A stretch of DNA of 60,975 bases from Flammeovirga aprica JL-4. GTDB lineage: Bacteria; Bacteroidota; Bacteroidia; Cytophagales; Flammeovirgaceae. The notes beneath the pieces are model-generated. The model did not search any database. It was given only the letters and a program-made list of their open reading frames with translations, and was not told where the DNA came from. The DNA is taken from the NCBI RefSeq assembly GCF_012844305.1, contig NZ_JABANE010000056.1, forward strand, positions 1-60,975, read 5' to 3'. Of this stretch, positions 1 to 8,607 are shown in pieces (the first letter of the stretch is position 1; every line of letters starts with the position of its first letter). The translations under genes were made by a program, and so were the position numbers.

Positions 1-70
1 AGGCTCTTAATTGTCCGCTGAGATTAAATGAATGTTGAACAAAAACGGTCAACCCTATTTAGGGAAGTAC

Positions 71-110
71 ACACCCTAACTCTTAACTCTTACTTCTTAA
101 CTAAAAAAAT
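71..110. repeat. Partial TTAAGA-type intergenic repeat arm
   Basis: Runs of the form CTTAACTCTT, with ACTTCTTAAC nearby, match the right-hand arm of the degenerate inverted repeats found in several other gaps of this window, for example near 26.9, 40.0 and 58.2 kb. The left arm, if present, would lie outside the window. Nothing else could be identified in the first 235 bases ahead of the sulfatase. Confidence 0.45.
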
Positions 111-241
111 ACTCAAGACTAAAACATTACGCTCTCATTCATCTTAAAATAGACCTTCAGGCACACTATTTACATGCTGGTACACATCTAAAACAACAGT
201 TTGTCCTCAATTTTGTAAGGAATTAATAAACTGAAATGGTA

Positions 242-1648
242 ATGAAAAAAATCAAATTACTTTTACTTCTATGTATAGGAGCGATGTCATCAGTGATGGC
301 ACAAGAGAAACCTAATATTGTACTTTTATTTGTGGATGATTATGGATGGTCAGATGTGGGCTACAGAAATGAATCATTCGTTACACCTCATTTAGATCAA
401 TTCAAAAAAGAGAGTCTTGAGTTCACTAGAGCTTATATTCCTACTCCCACATGTAGTCCGAGTAGAGCATCTTTATTGACCGGAAAAGAAGCGGCACGTT
501 TGCAGATGCCTCGTCATATTGGTCATGAAATGCCCGACGGAAGTAATACAAAAGAGTTTGGTTTATGGTCGATTGATCCTGCCAAAAGGGGATCAAGAAA
601 CTGGTTGCCATTAGAAGAGGTGACTTATGCAGAGAAGCTTAAAGAATATGGCTACTATAATGCCTTTTTAGGAAAATGGCATTTGGGACATGAAACTTTT
701 CACCCTATTCACCAAGGGTTTGATGAGCAAATTGGCGTCAGTAATTTTGGTCACCCGAAAAGCTATTACGCTCCATTCTTTAAAGACAAAAATGCTTACC
801 AAGAGTTCAATGATCAGCCGGATGTTTATCTTACGGAAGTCATGACTGATACAGCAGTGCATTTCTTGGAAAATTATAATAAACCACAACCTTTTATGAT
901 GACTCTTTGGTACTATACTGTACATGGTCCTCATATTGGTAAAAAAGAATTGGTGCAGAAATATATCGATCAAGGGATGTTACCAAAATATGCTGAATAT
1001 CACGCTATGGTAGAAAGCATGGATAAATCCGTAGGTACTATTTTAAAGACCTTAAAACGTTTGAAGATGGACGAAAATACAGTAGTCATCATCACTTCAG
1101 ACCAAGGGAGTTTCTTCGAAAACACGCCGTTAGCAGGTGGTAAAAGACATAATACATTAGGAGAAGGTGGAGCAAGAGTACCGATGATGATCAAATATCC
1201 ATCTGTGACAAAAGCAGGAACAGAATACTCAAAACCAATTCAAACAATTGATATTTTTCCAACTCTAATGGAAATCGCTTCGGGGCAAACCTACAAAGAC
1301 AGCAACATTCAAGGAAAAAGCTTGATGCCTGCTTTAAAGGGTAAGAGCATGAAGAAGAGGAATCTTTATTTTATGAGAAGCTACGAAGATCAGTATGCCG
1401 CTATTATGCAAGAGGATTGGAAACTAGTAAAATACCATTCTGGAAAGTTTGAGCTATTCAATGTCGTAGAGGACATTTCGGAAGAGCATAATAAAATTGA
1501 TGTTGAAACAAAACGAGCATCAAAAATGAAGGAAGCGTTATTGGAATGGGAAAATGAAGTATATGCAGGGTGGAAAGAAGTAACGCTAGAAAATAGCCAT
1601 TTATTTAAGGTGAATAAGAAGAAGGCAAAGGAAAAGGGGATCAAATAA
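242..1648 (+). CDS. Secreted S1-type sulfatase
   Basis: This is a formylglycine-dependent sulfatase that would hydrolyse sulfate esters of a polysaccharide. I chose the ATG at 242 because it starts a clean signal peptide (MKKIKLLLLLC...VMAQ); an in-frame ATG two codons upstream (236) is also possible. The product is about 468 residues, usual for the family. Visible motifs are the metal-binding DD in FVDDYGWSD (near residue 33), the CSPSR signature whose cysteine (residue 71) is converted to formylglycine, and the GKWHLGH segment. It lies upstream of the GH2/GH82 group, separated by the 1.9-3.5 kb genes, so it may be its own transcription unit. The S1 subfamily and the sulfate position attacked cannot be told from sequence alone. 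Confidence 0.93.
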   Translation: MKKIKLLLLLCIGAMSSVMAQEKPNIVLLFVDDYGWSDVGYRNESFVTPHLDQFKKESLEFTRAYIPTPTCSPSRASLLTGKEAARLQMPRHIGHEMPDGSNTKEFGLWSIDPAKRGSRNWLPLEEVTYAEKLKEYGYYNAFLGKWHLGHETFHPIHQGFDEQIGVSNFGHPKSYYAPFFKDKNAYQEFNDQPDVYLTEVMTDTAVHFLENYNKPQPFMMTLWYYTVHGPHIGKKELVQKYIDQGMLPKYAEYHAMVESMDKSVGTILKTLKRLKMDENTVVIITSDQGSFFENTPLAGGKRHNTLGEGGARVPMMIKYPSVTKAGTEYSKPIQTIDIFPTLMEIASGQTYKDSNIQGKSLMPALKGKSMKKRNLYFMRSYEDQYAAIMQEDWKLVKYHSGKFELFNVVEDISEEHNKIDVETKRASKMKEALLEWENEVYAGWKEVTLENSHLFKVNKKKAKEKGIK

Positions 1649-1712
1649 GACGAAAAAAACACTTTATATAAAAATTTTCAAAATACAATTTGTATTCAAC
1701 AGTAAGTATGCG

Positions 1713-1745
1713 AGAGGTGATAGGTTTTCTTATCATCTCTTTTTC
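1713..1745 (+). terminator. Rho-independent terminator after sulfatase
   Basis: Arms AGAGGTGATA (1713-1722) and TATCATCTCT (1731-1740) pair with one G-U, and a T run follows. It lies 65 bases after the sulfatase stop. Confidence 0.75.
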
Positions 1746-1876
1746 TGTTTATACAATTGATGGAGTAATTATAGAAAGCTGAATTGTTGTGAAGTATTGT
1801 CCTACCGTACGTTGTATTAAGCGATACTGTCACTACGCACTATCATTTTGTATAAGTTTCTAACTGATCACCTCAA

Positions 1877-1919
1877 AAAAACAGACCAACTTACTCCAAA
1901 ATCAGGTTGGTCTGTTTTT
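1877..1919. terminator. Strong symmetrical hairpin terminator
   Basis: A 14-bp perfect stem pairs AAAAACAGACCAAC (1877-1890) with GTTGGTCTGTTTTT (1906-1919) around a 15-base loop. A-run and T-run at the two ends allow termination in both directions. The open frame of the next gene runs back into the right arm, an argument that the gene really starts later, at 1982. The rest of 1746-1876 shows no gene. Confidence 0.75.
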
Positions 1920-1981
1920 ACAAAAATACTTACCTTTACCCTCGGAAATACCATTATTTCCTTCACGAAAAAAGTACAATA

Positions 1982-2875
1982 ATGAAGAATGATTTAATAC
2001 GTTTTGATTGGGCAATGAAACGCCTTTTAAGAAATAAGGCGGATTATGTAATTTTAGAAGGATTTCTCTCTGAATTAATGCAGGAAGATATCACTATTGA
2101 TAGTATTTTAGAAAGTGAAGGAAACCAAGAAACGGCTTCTGATAAATTCAACCGTGTAGATATTTTGGTAAAAAACCAGAAAGGAGAATACGTTATTATT
2201 GAAGTTCAAAACCAACTAGAATACAATTATTTTCAGCGTATGCTTTATGGTACTTCAAAAGTATTGACCGAATATATATCTGTTGGAGAAGCATATCATC
2301 ATGTCAAGAAAATTTATTCAGTCAATATTGTATATTTTGATTTAGGACAAGGAGCTGATTATGTTTATCATGGCAAGACTAACTTCAAAGGTATATATCA
2401 AAATGACGCTTTAGAACTATCAGGCAAGCAAAAAGTATTTTTAGGAGAAGAAAAAACCCCATCCGATTTATTTCCCGAATACTATATTATCAAAGTAAAT
2501 CAATTTGATGATGTGGCCAGAAATACGCTTGATGAATGGATTTACTATTTCAAAAACAACGAAATCAAAGACAATTTTAAAGCAAAAGGACTAGAACAAG
2601 CCAAAGAAATATTGAAAGTAGATAAGATGTCAAAATCAGAACAGGTAAGCTATAAAAAACATATTGTCAACCTTATGGAGGAAGCAAGTAGGGAACGTAC
2701 ATTGGAGATGGATGCAATCATTAAGGAGAGGGAGATTGGACAGGAAATTGGGGAGAAGAAAAAAGCCATTGAAACATCTAAAAACCTTTTAAAACTAAAC
2801 CTTACTATTGAGCAAATAGCAGAAAGTACAGGCTTATCAATTGAGGAAGTAAAAGAAATAGCGGATACAATGTAG
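1982..2875 (+). CDS. PD-(D/E)XK nuclease family (Rpn/transposase-like) protein
   Basis: The product (297 residues from the ATG at 1982) resembles the PD-(D/E)XK nuclease family often labelled 'family transposase' or Rpn-like. The N-terminal KNDLIRFDWAMKRLLR, the core NRVDILVKNQ (D60) and IIEVQNQ (E74-x-Q76), and a C-terminal tail with a helix-turn-helix look (IEQIAESTGLSIEEVKEIA) are typical. The open frame extends upstream to 1907, but that part lies in a terminator hairpin, so I use the internal ATG. Members are common in Bacteroidota and often present in many copies. Real transposition activity is doubtful: no terminal repeats are visible around it. It appears to be a mobile or accessory passenger unrelated to the PUL. 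Confidence 0.85.
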   Translation: MKNDLIRFDWAMKRLLRNKADYVILEGFLSELMQEDITIDSILESEGNQETASDKFNRVDILVKNQKGEYVIIEVQNQLEYNYFQRMLYGTSKVLTEYISVGEAYHHVKKIYSVNIVYFDLGQGADYVYHGKTNFKGIYQNDALELSGKQKVFLGEEKTPSDLFPEYYIIKVNQFDDVARNTLDEWIYYFKNNEIKDNFKAKGLEQAKEILKVDKMSKSEQVSYKKHIVNLMEEASRERTLEMDAIIKEREIGQEIGEKKKAIETSKNLLKLNLTIEQIAESTGLSIEEVKEIADTM

Positions 2876-2943
2876 AGAGGTTGATTGCATGTGAAGAACT
2901 ATAAAAGGAGCTAAATAAATGTAAGCTTTTATTTTTTATCAAA

Positions 2944-2996
2944 ATAAAACACCAAACCCCTCAAGCCAAAAATACTTGTGGGGCTTGGTATTTTAT
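2944..2996. terminator. Bidirectional terminator between convergent genes
   Basis: The stem is made by AAAACACCAAACCCC and GGGGCTTGGTATTTT with two mismatches, with A/T-rich ends on both sides. It sits between the stop codons of the + strand nuclease-like gene and the - strand membrane protein gene. Confidence 0.7.
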
Positions 2997-3022
2997 ATGT
3001 ATTGTTTTATTGAAAAATTGAA

Positions 3023-3499
3023 CTAAGCTAAATTTTCTACTGCATTTTCAGTTTTATTATCAACCGAATTGCTTACCTCTTTCAAAGATTTTAAATTGAA
3101 GATATAACCTGCTATTACCAAGCCAACACCCAAAAATGCCAAAGCAGTTGGTGGTTTTCCTTCTGTATTCAATCTTACCAATACATTCGCATATATAGAG
3201 GTAAAACTAATGGTTAATCCCATAAATAAAATTAATGCAGGTAACCAAGAAATTTTTGTAGATGAAAACTTTTTTTGAAGAAATACAATAGCCAAAGCGA
3301 TGGTCACAAAACCACCCGCAACAGCTCTCATAAGTGCAAGAATTAATGCCTGAAAGTTCTGATCTACTTCACTCCATTCCAACATCACAGCTTCACTATG
3401 ATAAGGCATAAAACTATTTTTAAAGAGATACACTACACCCATTATTAGTAGAATAAATGAAGCTAGATAAGTGGTTACATTTCCAATCTTTGAATTCAT
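3023..3499 (-). CDS. Small four-helix membrane protein, unknown function
   Basis: This 158-residue protein has four hydrophobic stretches likely to span the inner membrane, around residues 9-26, 50-73, 85-103 and 120-136. It ends in a polar tail rich in Asn, Lys and Glu. A conserved-looking segment, ALMRAVAGGFV, lies at the start of the second helix. I do not recognise the family; the arrangement is reminiscent of small DUF4345-like membrane proteins, but that is a weak guess. It is the only convincing gene on the - strand and converges on the nuclease-like gene through a shared terminator. It is probably not part of the PUL. Confidence 0.75.
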   Translation of the reverse strand: MNSKIGNVTTYLASFILLIMGVVYLFKNSFMPYHSEAVMLEWSEVDQNFQALILALMRAVAGGFVTIALAIVFLQKKFSSTKISWLPALILFMGLTISFTSIYANVLVRLNTEGKPPTALAFLGVGLVIAGYIFNLKSLKEVSNSVDNKTENAVENLA

Positions 3500-3876
3500 A
3501 ATAGTAGCTTGTTATTATTTTGTTTATTATCAAATGGAATTCAGCATATACTAAAACCCTTTTTAATCGATCAAAAATAAGTCAAAAATAATTACAAGAA
3601 TTGTTTTCATTTAAAAACCTTCAATATTTGTAATGTTAAGAGCTAGAACTGAGCATACTGTAGAGCCAACTAAAAAACACATACCCCTTCATTCTTCCTT
3701 CTATCCTTTACTTTAACCAAAGCTAAATTATTAGTTTTTGAAGTGTCTCAACTCGTTTTATTCCTTTCTAAGAAATGAAAAATAATAAGGTGTCAATAGT
3801 CACTATTTCAGTATTTTATCTCTATAGCTACATATTATATACACACAGGTTCAAATTTTTGTAAAAAGAAAATGAC

Positions 3877-3895
3877 TTTTGTACTGGTACTAAAG
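3877..3895. promoter_or_regulatory. GTAC-centred motif copy 1
   Basis: TTTTGTACTGGTACTAAAG lies 113 bases upstream of the GH2 gene. It matches a motif repeated near 8.5, 13.54, 13.69, 60.75 and 60.9 kb (half-site TTTTGTCCTGGTACT). It could be a regulator site or the end of a small mobile element. Confidence 0.4.
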
Positions 3896-3921
3896 CGGTA
3901 GTAATTGAGGGTATTTAGTAT

Positions 3922-3974
3922 TTCGTGCATCATCATCACGGTTATATAACAATTTTGAGGGCATGATGCACGAA
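3922..3974. promoter_or_regulatory. Inverted repeat with inner palindrome upstream of GH2
   Basis: Perfect 12-bp arms TTCGTGCATCAT (3922-3933) and ATGATGCACGAA (3963-3974) enclose the perfect palindrome GTTATATAAC (3941-3950). The structure lies 33 bases before the GH2 start codon, so it would be in the promoter or 5' leader. The remainder of the 508-base gap 3500-4007 shows no gene. Confidence 0.6.
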
Positions 3975-4007
3975 CCCTAACTTCAATTACATAAAAATGA
4001 AATTCAA

Positions 4008-7000
4008 ATGAAGTATTTACTTATACTGGGGTTACTTTTTTCAGCCCTGCAATTAACAGCGCAGCAAAGACTTAATTTTAATAAAGATTGGAAGTTTAAA
4101 CTGAACGAAAATAGAGGAGCGGAATTCTCAGAATACAATGACAAAGACTGGAGGGAACTGAACCTGCCCCATGATTGGAGTATAGAAGGAGAGTATGATG
4201 AGAAGCACCCTATGGGTGGACAGTGTGGTTATCTTCCTGCCGGAATTGGTTGGTATAGGAAAACCATTGAAGTGCCTGAAGAGTGGAAAGGAAAAGCAGT
4301 TCGTATTGCATTTGATGGTGTATTTATGAACAGCACCGTTTGGGCCAATGGACGCAAATTGGGGACTCGTCCTTATGGATGGATTTCTTTTGATTATGAT
4401 ATTTCTAAAGAAGTAGAAAGTGATAAAACCATTACTTTTGCGGTTCGTGTAGACAATGATGCACAGCCTTCTGCGAGGTGGTATACCGGTTCTGGAATTT
4501 ATGCTAATACTTGGATTGATATTAAGGAAAAAGTGAATATTCCTGCTAGTGGTATTTTTATTAAAACAGCTCAAAATAATATCAGTATTGCCACAGAAAT
4601 TAAGAATGAGACTTTACAGAAAGCCAAAGGAACATTGACTACTGACATTGTAGATCAAGAAGGAAATATAGTGGCTACTGCTTCAAAAAAGTTTTTCTTA
4701 ATGGAAAATGAGTTAGTGACGCTGGAACAGCATATGAGTATTGATTCTCCTGAACTTTGGTCTACTACAAATCCTTATTTATATAAAGCAGTTTCAAAAG
4801 TTAAATTAAAAAAGTCAGAAGAAGTTTATACGACTAAGTTTGGTGTTAGGGATGTAGAATGGAAACCGGAAACGGGCGTTTGGATCAATGGTGAGAATGT
4901 GAAATTACAAGGAGTATGTAATCACCAAGATGCAGGTGCTTTGGGAGCGGCGGTGCCCGATAAGATTTTACGATTCCGTTTAGAGCAATTGAAAAACATG
5001 GGTGTCAATGCCATCAGAACAGCCCACAACCCTCAGACTCCTCAGTTTTATGATATGTGTGATGAAATGGGTTTGATTGTGATGGATGAGATCTTTGATG
5101 GCTGGCATAAAAAAGCCATGAATGATTATGGCGCTCATCATTTTGAGGAATGGTGGAACAGGGATGTGACAGACTGGATCAAGAGAGATAGAAATCACCC
5201 GTCCATTATTATTTATTCTGTAGGAAATGAAACAAGAGGGGATGAAGCGGCAAAAGCATTGGTGGAAAGATGTCATGAATTAGATGATACAAGACCTGTT
5301 ACTTCAGGGCATTCAGGTTCTGACTATATGGACGTATTTGGCGTGAATGGTCATAGTGAAAGAAAAGGTTTCTTTGATCACTTAAAAAAAGACAGAGTAT
5401 TTATCGGTACAGAGAATACACACACTTTCCAAGTAAGAGGTTTTTACAGAACATTGACGTGGTACAGAGACGGTTACCCTTGTGTGCGTCATCAACCTTA
5501 TGAGTACCCTGATTTAACTAAAGAAGAGGTTTTTACATATGATTGGACCACTTCTGCTAAGAAAGCAAACTACAAACAGCTTTTCAATTCAAGCTATGAC
5601 AACGCCATGGTACGCTTGACTTCAAGACAAAACATTGTGCAGTTAAGAGACATGCCGAATTATGCAGGATCTTTCCGTTGGACGGGGCATGACTACATCG
5701 GTGAAGCTACTTTTGTACATGGCGGATGGCCTTTCAAATCCTTTATGGGAGGTGCAATTGATATGGCCAATTTTGAAAAAGACCTTTACTATTTATACCA
5801 ATCACAATGGACGGAGGAGCCAATGGTACACATTTTACCTCATTGGACGCACCCTATGTTAGAGAAAGGAGTGGAAATTCCAGTTTGGGTGTATTCTAAT
5901 TGTGATGAAGTGGAATTGTTCTTTAATGGGGTATCTCTTGGAAAACAAAAGCCGGGCAAATCATGGGATAAAATGCAATGCCAGTGGATGGTTGGTTATC
6001 AGGAAGGAACCTTGAAAGCAGTAGGGTATAAAAACAATAAAGTGGTCACTGAAGAAACTATTGCGACAGCTGATCAGCCTGCTAAAATTAAATTGTCGAT
6101 AGATGGTGAACCTTTGAATAATACAAAGGAAGATATAGTGCAGTTGAGAGTAACAACAACGGATGAGAAAGGAGAGTTTTACCCCTATGGTGAAAACAGA
6201 AATTTCTTCAAAGTACTTGGGGCAGGGCATGTAAAAGCATTGGACAATGGTAGTCCTGTGGATGTGGAAAAGCACTATTTAGCCACTGATCGAATTGGTT
6301 TTTATGGTTTGACGAGGGCTTATATTGAATCTTTGGATGCTTCTGGAGATGTGAATGTAATTGTAGGTTCAATCTTAGGAGATAAAAGGTTATTGACCTC
6401 AAAGAAGGTGAGTATTGATGTTCAGAAAATGGCTTTAAGAGGAAAAGAAGCGAAAGGGGATTTCAGCATTTTTTATACCACTGATGGAAGTGAACCAACG
6501 ACTGCTTCTACAAAATACGATCAAGCTTTTGATTTAGAATTAGGAAAGACAGTGAAGGCCTTGGTTTTGTTTAATACTAAAGAAGTTCTCCGTATGTATG
6601 AGCGTTTTGCAGAAGATGAAGGTTTTGAAATGGACCCCGTTGTAACTGCTCTCAATCCAGGCGGTGATCAAGCAGAAGATGCGGCATTCGATCAAGTGAC
6701 CATCTCTTCTGAAGGAGCCAACTTTAATGGAAAAGGGTATATCGACTTCGGTAAAAATCAAGGTGGGTACATAGAGTGGTACCAGGAAAATGATGGAAGC
6801 GAAGGTGAGTATACTTTGAAAATCAGATACTCGGCCTCTAAGAGAGATATTCAAGAACATAAAGTACTGTTGACCATCAATGGCGAAAGTCAGGAATTGA
6901 TATTACAGGCAGTAGAAAAATACAGAAAAGACTGGAATGAATACGAAATCAACGTGACATTACAGTCGGGTGCGAATACCATTCGTGTGACTACTTTAAA

Positions 7001-7040
7001 TGCTAACGGCTTATGTATTGATGAGCTAAAGGCACTATAA
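4008..7040 (+). CDS. GH2 family beta-galactosidase, secreted, multidomain
   Basis: This is a glycoside hydrolase family 2 enzyme, expected to release beta-linked galactose from oligosaccharides. A signal peptide (to about residue 18) is followed by the sugar-binding jelly roll (about 22-185), an Ig-like domain (190-285) and the TIM barrel (288-600). The acid/base is E408 in the GNE motif and the nucleophile is most likely E469 in FIGTENTH. After the barrel come Ig-like/DUF4982-type domains, a segment like the chitobiase C-terminal fold (YTTDGSEPT, about 815-865) and a CBM6/35-like C-terminal domain (about 870-1010). At 1010 residues it is longer than a minimal GH2. It lies 87 bases ahead of the first GH82-like gene, so co-transcription is likely. 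A galactan substrate is inferred from context; GH2 also includes mannosidases and glucuronidases. Confidence 0.9.
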   Translation: MKYLLILGLLFSALQLTAQQRLNFNKDWKFKLNENRGAEFSEYNDKDWRELNLPHDWSIEGEYDEKHPMGGQCGYLPAGIGWYRKTIEVPEEWKGKAVRIAFDGVFMNSTVWANGRKLGTRPYGWISFDYDISKEVESDKTITFAVRVDNDAQPSARWYTGSGIYANTWIDIKEKVNIPASGIFIKTAQNNISIATEIKNETLQKAKGTLTTDIVDQEGNIVATASKKFFLMENELVTLEQHMSIDSPELWSTTNPYLYKAVSKVKLKKSEEVYTTKFGVRDVEWKPETGVWINGENVKLQGVCNHQDAGALGAAVPDKILRFRLEQLKNMGVNAIRTAHNPQTPQFYDMCDEMGLIVMDEIFDGWHKKAMNDYGAHHFEEWWNRDVTDWIKRDRNHPSIIIYSVGNETRGDEAAKALVERCHELDDTRPVTSGHSGSDYMDVFGVNGHSERKGFFDHLKKDRVFIGTENTHTFQVRGFYRTLTWYRDGYPCVRHQPYEYPDLTKEEVFTYDWTTSAKKANYKQLFNSSYDNAMVRLTSRQNIVQLRDMPNYAGSFRWTGHDYIGEATFVHGGWPFKSFMGGAIDMANFEKDLYYLYQSQWTEEPMVHILPHWTHPMLEKGVEIPVWVYSNCDEVELFFNGVSLGKQKPGKSWDKMQCQWMVGYQEGTLKAVGYKNNKVVTEETIATADQPAKIKLSIDGEPLNNTKEDIVQLRVTTTDEKGEFYPYGENRNFFKVLGAGHVKALDNGSPVDVEKHYLATDRIGFYGLTRAYIESLDASGDVNVIVGSILGDKRLLTSKKVSIDVQKMALRGKEAKGDFSIFYTTDGSEPTTASTKYDQAFDLELGKTVKALVLFNTKEVLRMYERFAEDEGFEMDPVVTALNPGGDQAEDAAFDQVTISSEGANFNGKGYIDFGKNQGGYIEWYQENDGSEGEYTLKIRYSASKRDIQEHKVLLTINGESQELILQAVEKYRKDWNEYEINVTLQSGANTIRVTTLNANGLCIDELKAL

Positions 7041-7049
7041 TTTTTTATT

Positions 7050-7078
7050 GAATTGAGCAATGTACAGTTGCTCAATTC
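7050..7078. other. Stem-loop between GH2 and first GH82-like gene
   Basis: A perfect 11-bp stem pairs GAATTGAGCAA with TTGCTCAATTC around a 7-base loop. No T run follows on the + strand, so it looks like an mRNA processing or stabilising hairpin, not a + strand terminator. A T run precedes it, which would suit termination on the - strand. Confidence 0.6.
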
Positions 7079-7127
7079 ATAAGAGATGTTTCAAACATGC
7101 TCTAAGAATCCAATAAATTTTCGTGAA

Positions 7128-8369
7128 ATGAAAAAACTTATCGTTACATTAGGTGCTTTGCTAGTAAGTGCCAGCTTTACTTTCGCACAGAAAGAAAGTG
7201 ATTTTTACCAAGATAAAATAGGTCAAGTCTCTAAAACCGTTGATCTTGTAAAAGATTATAAGGTGAATAATAAAGACGATAGAGATGATAGTGCACAGTT
7301 GCAAAAAGCGATTGATGATATGACGGCTTTGAAAAAAGGAGGACGTATCAATATTACTGCTGGTAAATATTATTTTGGAAGCATTGAAGTAAAATCAAAT
7401 GTACATATCGTCATCTCAAAGGATGCTGTGATTTACCCAACTCTTCCAGAGAAAAATAAAAATTATGGCGTTTTTGATTTCGGAACCAAAGGCAACTACG
7501 TTGAAAACGTAAGTGTACGAGGAGATAAAGGACAGTATAAGGTAGATGTGAGCAAAGTAGTGAACAAAAATGTAAGAGTGTTCAGCATGACGAATGCCCA
7601 CAACTTTTTGATTGCTGATATGAATTGTATTGATGATAATACAAAATTTTCTTCCATTACTATGGGGTATTCCAAAGTCAATGGAAAGTATGTAATGTCT
7701 GATAATGGTGTGGTGAAAAACTGTAGAATAGAGAAAGCACATTACGGTTATGGTTTAGTACAATCTCAGGCCCTCAAAAACGTATTCTTCAAAGACCTCT
7801 GGGGTGATGGTGGTGTTACACTTCGCTTAGAGACGGGTTTAAAGAAAATGAATAACGCCCAAACAGGTGGTAATCATGATATCTATGCCAAAAATATCTA
7901 CTGTCAAAACGGAAATGCAGGGGTGATGATTTCTCCTCATGCCATCAGAAATGGACACGTTGAAGTGGATGGAGTGGAAACTGTAAATACAGGTTTTGCT
8001 TTGAGAATTGATAAAGGATATACGAATAAAGAGCAGAAAAAACTAAAATTACAACCGGGGTATTATGCCAATACTTCCATTGTGAAGAATGTAAAAGCTA
8101 CTTACGGTGAGAATGCTCAAGTAAAACCAAAACATTTTAAATACATCACGTGTGATGCCAAACCATTGATCCACTCAAACGCACATCCTGATGGTGAAAG
8201 CTACCCTGCACCAGCAGTAGCTGCAATTTTATACAGAGCAGATGGAAACGCAGATAATGCAAATGGCTATTACAACGTGAAAATATCAAATGTGGAAGCG
8301 ATAGGTTTCCCGCATCAGAAAAAAGCTATCATTAATGAAAGTGATGAAGTGGGATCTTGTGAACAATAG
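7128..8369 (+). CDS. GH82-like iota-carrageenase, secreted, no T9SS tail (copy 1)
   Basis: The protein is about 413 residues from the ATG at 7128, which begins the signal peptide (MKKLIVTLGALL...FAQ); the open frame starts at 7086 but the extension is not signal-like. The body is a right-handed beta-helix with GH82-type blocks: EKAHYGYGLVQSQA, VTLRLETGLKKM and NAGVMISPH. Q212, E235 and H271 have the same spacing as the active-site Gln222, Glu245 and His281 that I recall for Alteromonas fortis iota-carrageenase. The residue two after the acid (Asp247 there) is Gly237 here. It would cut sulfated galactan at the cell exterior. It is a close paralogue of the next gene but lacks the T9SS domain. 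A different beta-helix glycanase remains possible. Confidence 0.72.
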   Translation: MKKLIVTLGALLVSASFTFAQKESDFYQDKIGQVSKTVDLVKDYKVNNKDDRDDSAQLQKAIDDMTALKKGGRINITAGKYYFGSIEVKSNVHIVISKDAVIYPTLPEKNKNYGVFDFGTKGNYVENVSVRGDKGQYKVDVSKVVNKNVRVFSMTNAHNFLIADMNCIDDNTKFSSITMGYSKVNGKYVMSDNGVVKNCRIEKAHYGYGLVQSQALKNVFFKDLWGDGGVTLRLETGLKKMNNAQTGGNHDIYAKNIYCQNGNAGVMISPHAIRNGHVEVDGVETVNTGFALRIDKGYTNKEQKKLKLQPGYYANTSIVKNVKATYGENAQVKPKHFKYITCDAKPLIHSNAHPDGESYPAPAVAAILYRADGNADNANGYYNVKISNVEAIGFPHQKKAIINESDEVGSCEQ

Positions 8370-8428
8370 TTTAGCATTGTAATTCAATTCCCAAACTTCC
8401 ATAAACACACATCACATAAATTTTTCCA

Positions 8429-8469
8429 CCCATCATTGACCCATGATTAAACCTTGGGTTAATGATGGG
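8429..8469 (+). terminator. Strong hairpin after GH82-like copy 1
   Basis: CCCATCATT and ACCCA (8429-8437, 8439-8443) pair with TGGGT and AATGATGGG (8455-8459, 8461-8469), giving 14 pairs with one internal mismatch. No clear T run follows. A second stem, AGTGGC with GCCACT (8471-8496), comes directly after. It may terminate or protect the GH2/GH82 transcript end. Confidence 0.55.
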
Positions 8470-8497
8470 AAGTGGCACTTTATTGCATTACAAGCCA

Positions 8498-8516
8498 CTA
8501 AGTACTAGGACAAAAG
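8498..8516. promoter_or_regulatory. GTAC-centred motif copy 2
   Basis: CTAAGTACTAGGACAAAAG is the reverse orientation of the half-site TTTTGTCCTRGTACT seen upstream of other genes here. It lies 92 bases before the second GH82-like gene. A weaker relative (TTTTTGACTTAGTACT) lies at about 8557-8572 in the opposite orientation. Confidence 0.4.
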
Positions 8517-8607
8517 TTATGGAACTTTTTTAATTCTTCATTCAAAAAACCTCCTGTTTTTTTGACTTAGTACTCATAATTAATTAACACCATAAATTTG
8601 AAATGAA

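Noticed and set aside
1907..1981. N-terminal extension of the nuclease-like gene
   Set aside because: It would start within the right arm of a strong terminator hairpin, and the family begins at the KNDLIRFDW segment, encoded just after the ATG at 1982.
1982..2875. An insertion sequence around the PD-(D/E)XK gene
   Set aside because: No terminal inverted repeats or target duplication could be seen; the flanking hairpins are ordinary terminators.
4128..4574. Long - strand open frames opposite the GH2, GH82, sulfatase and modular genes
   Set aside because: They mirror strongly coding + strand genes, lack signal or family features, and have compositions expected from antisense frames.
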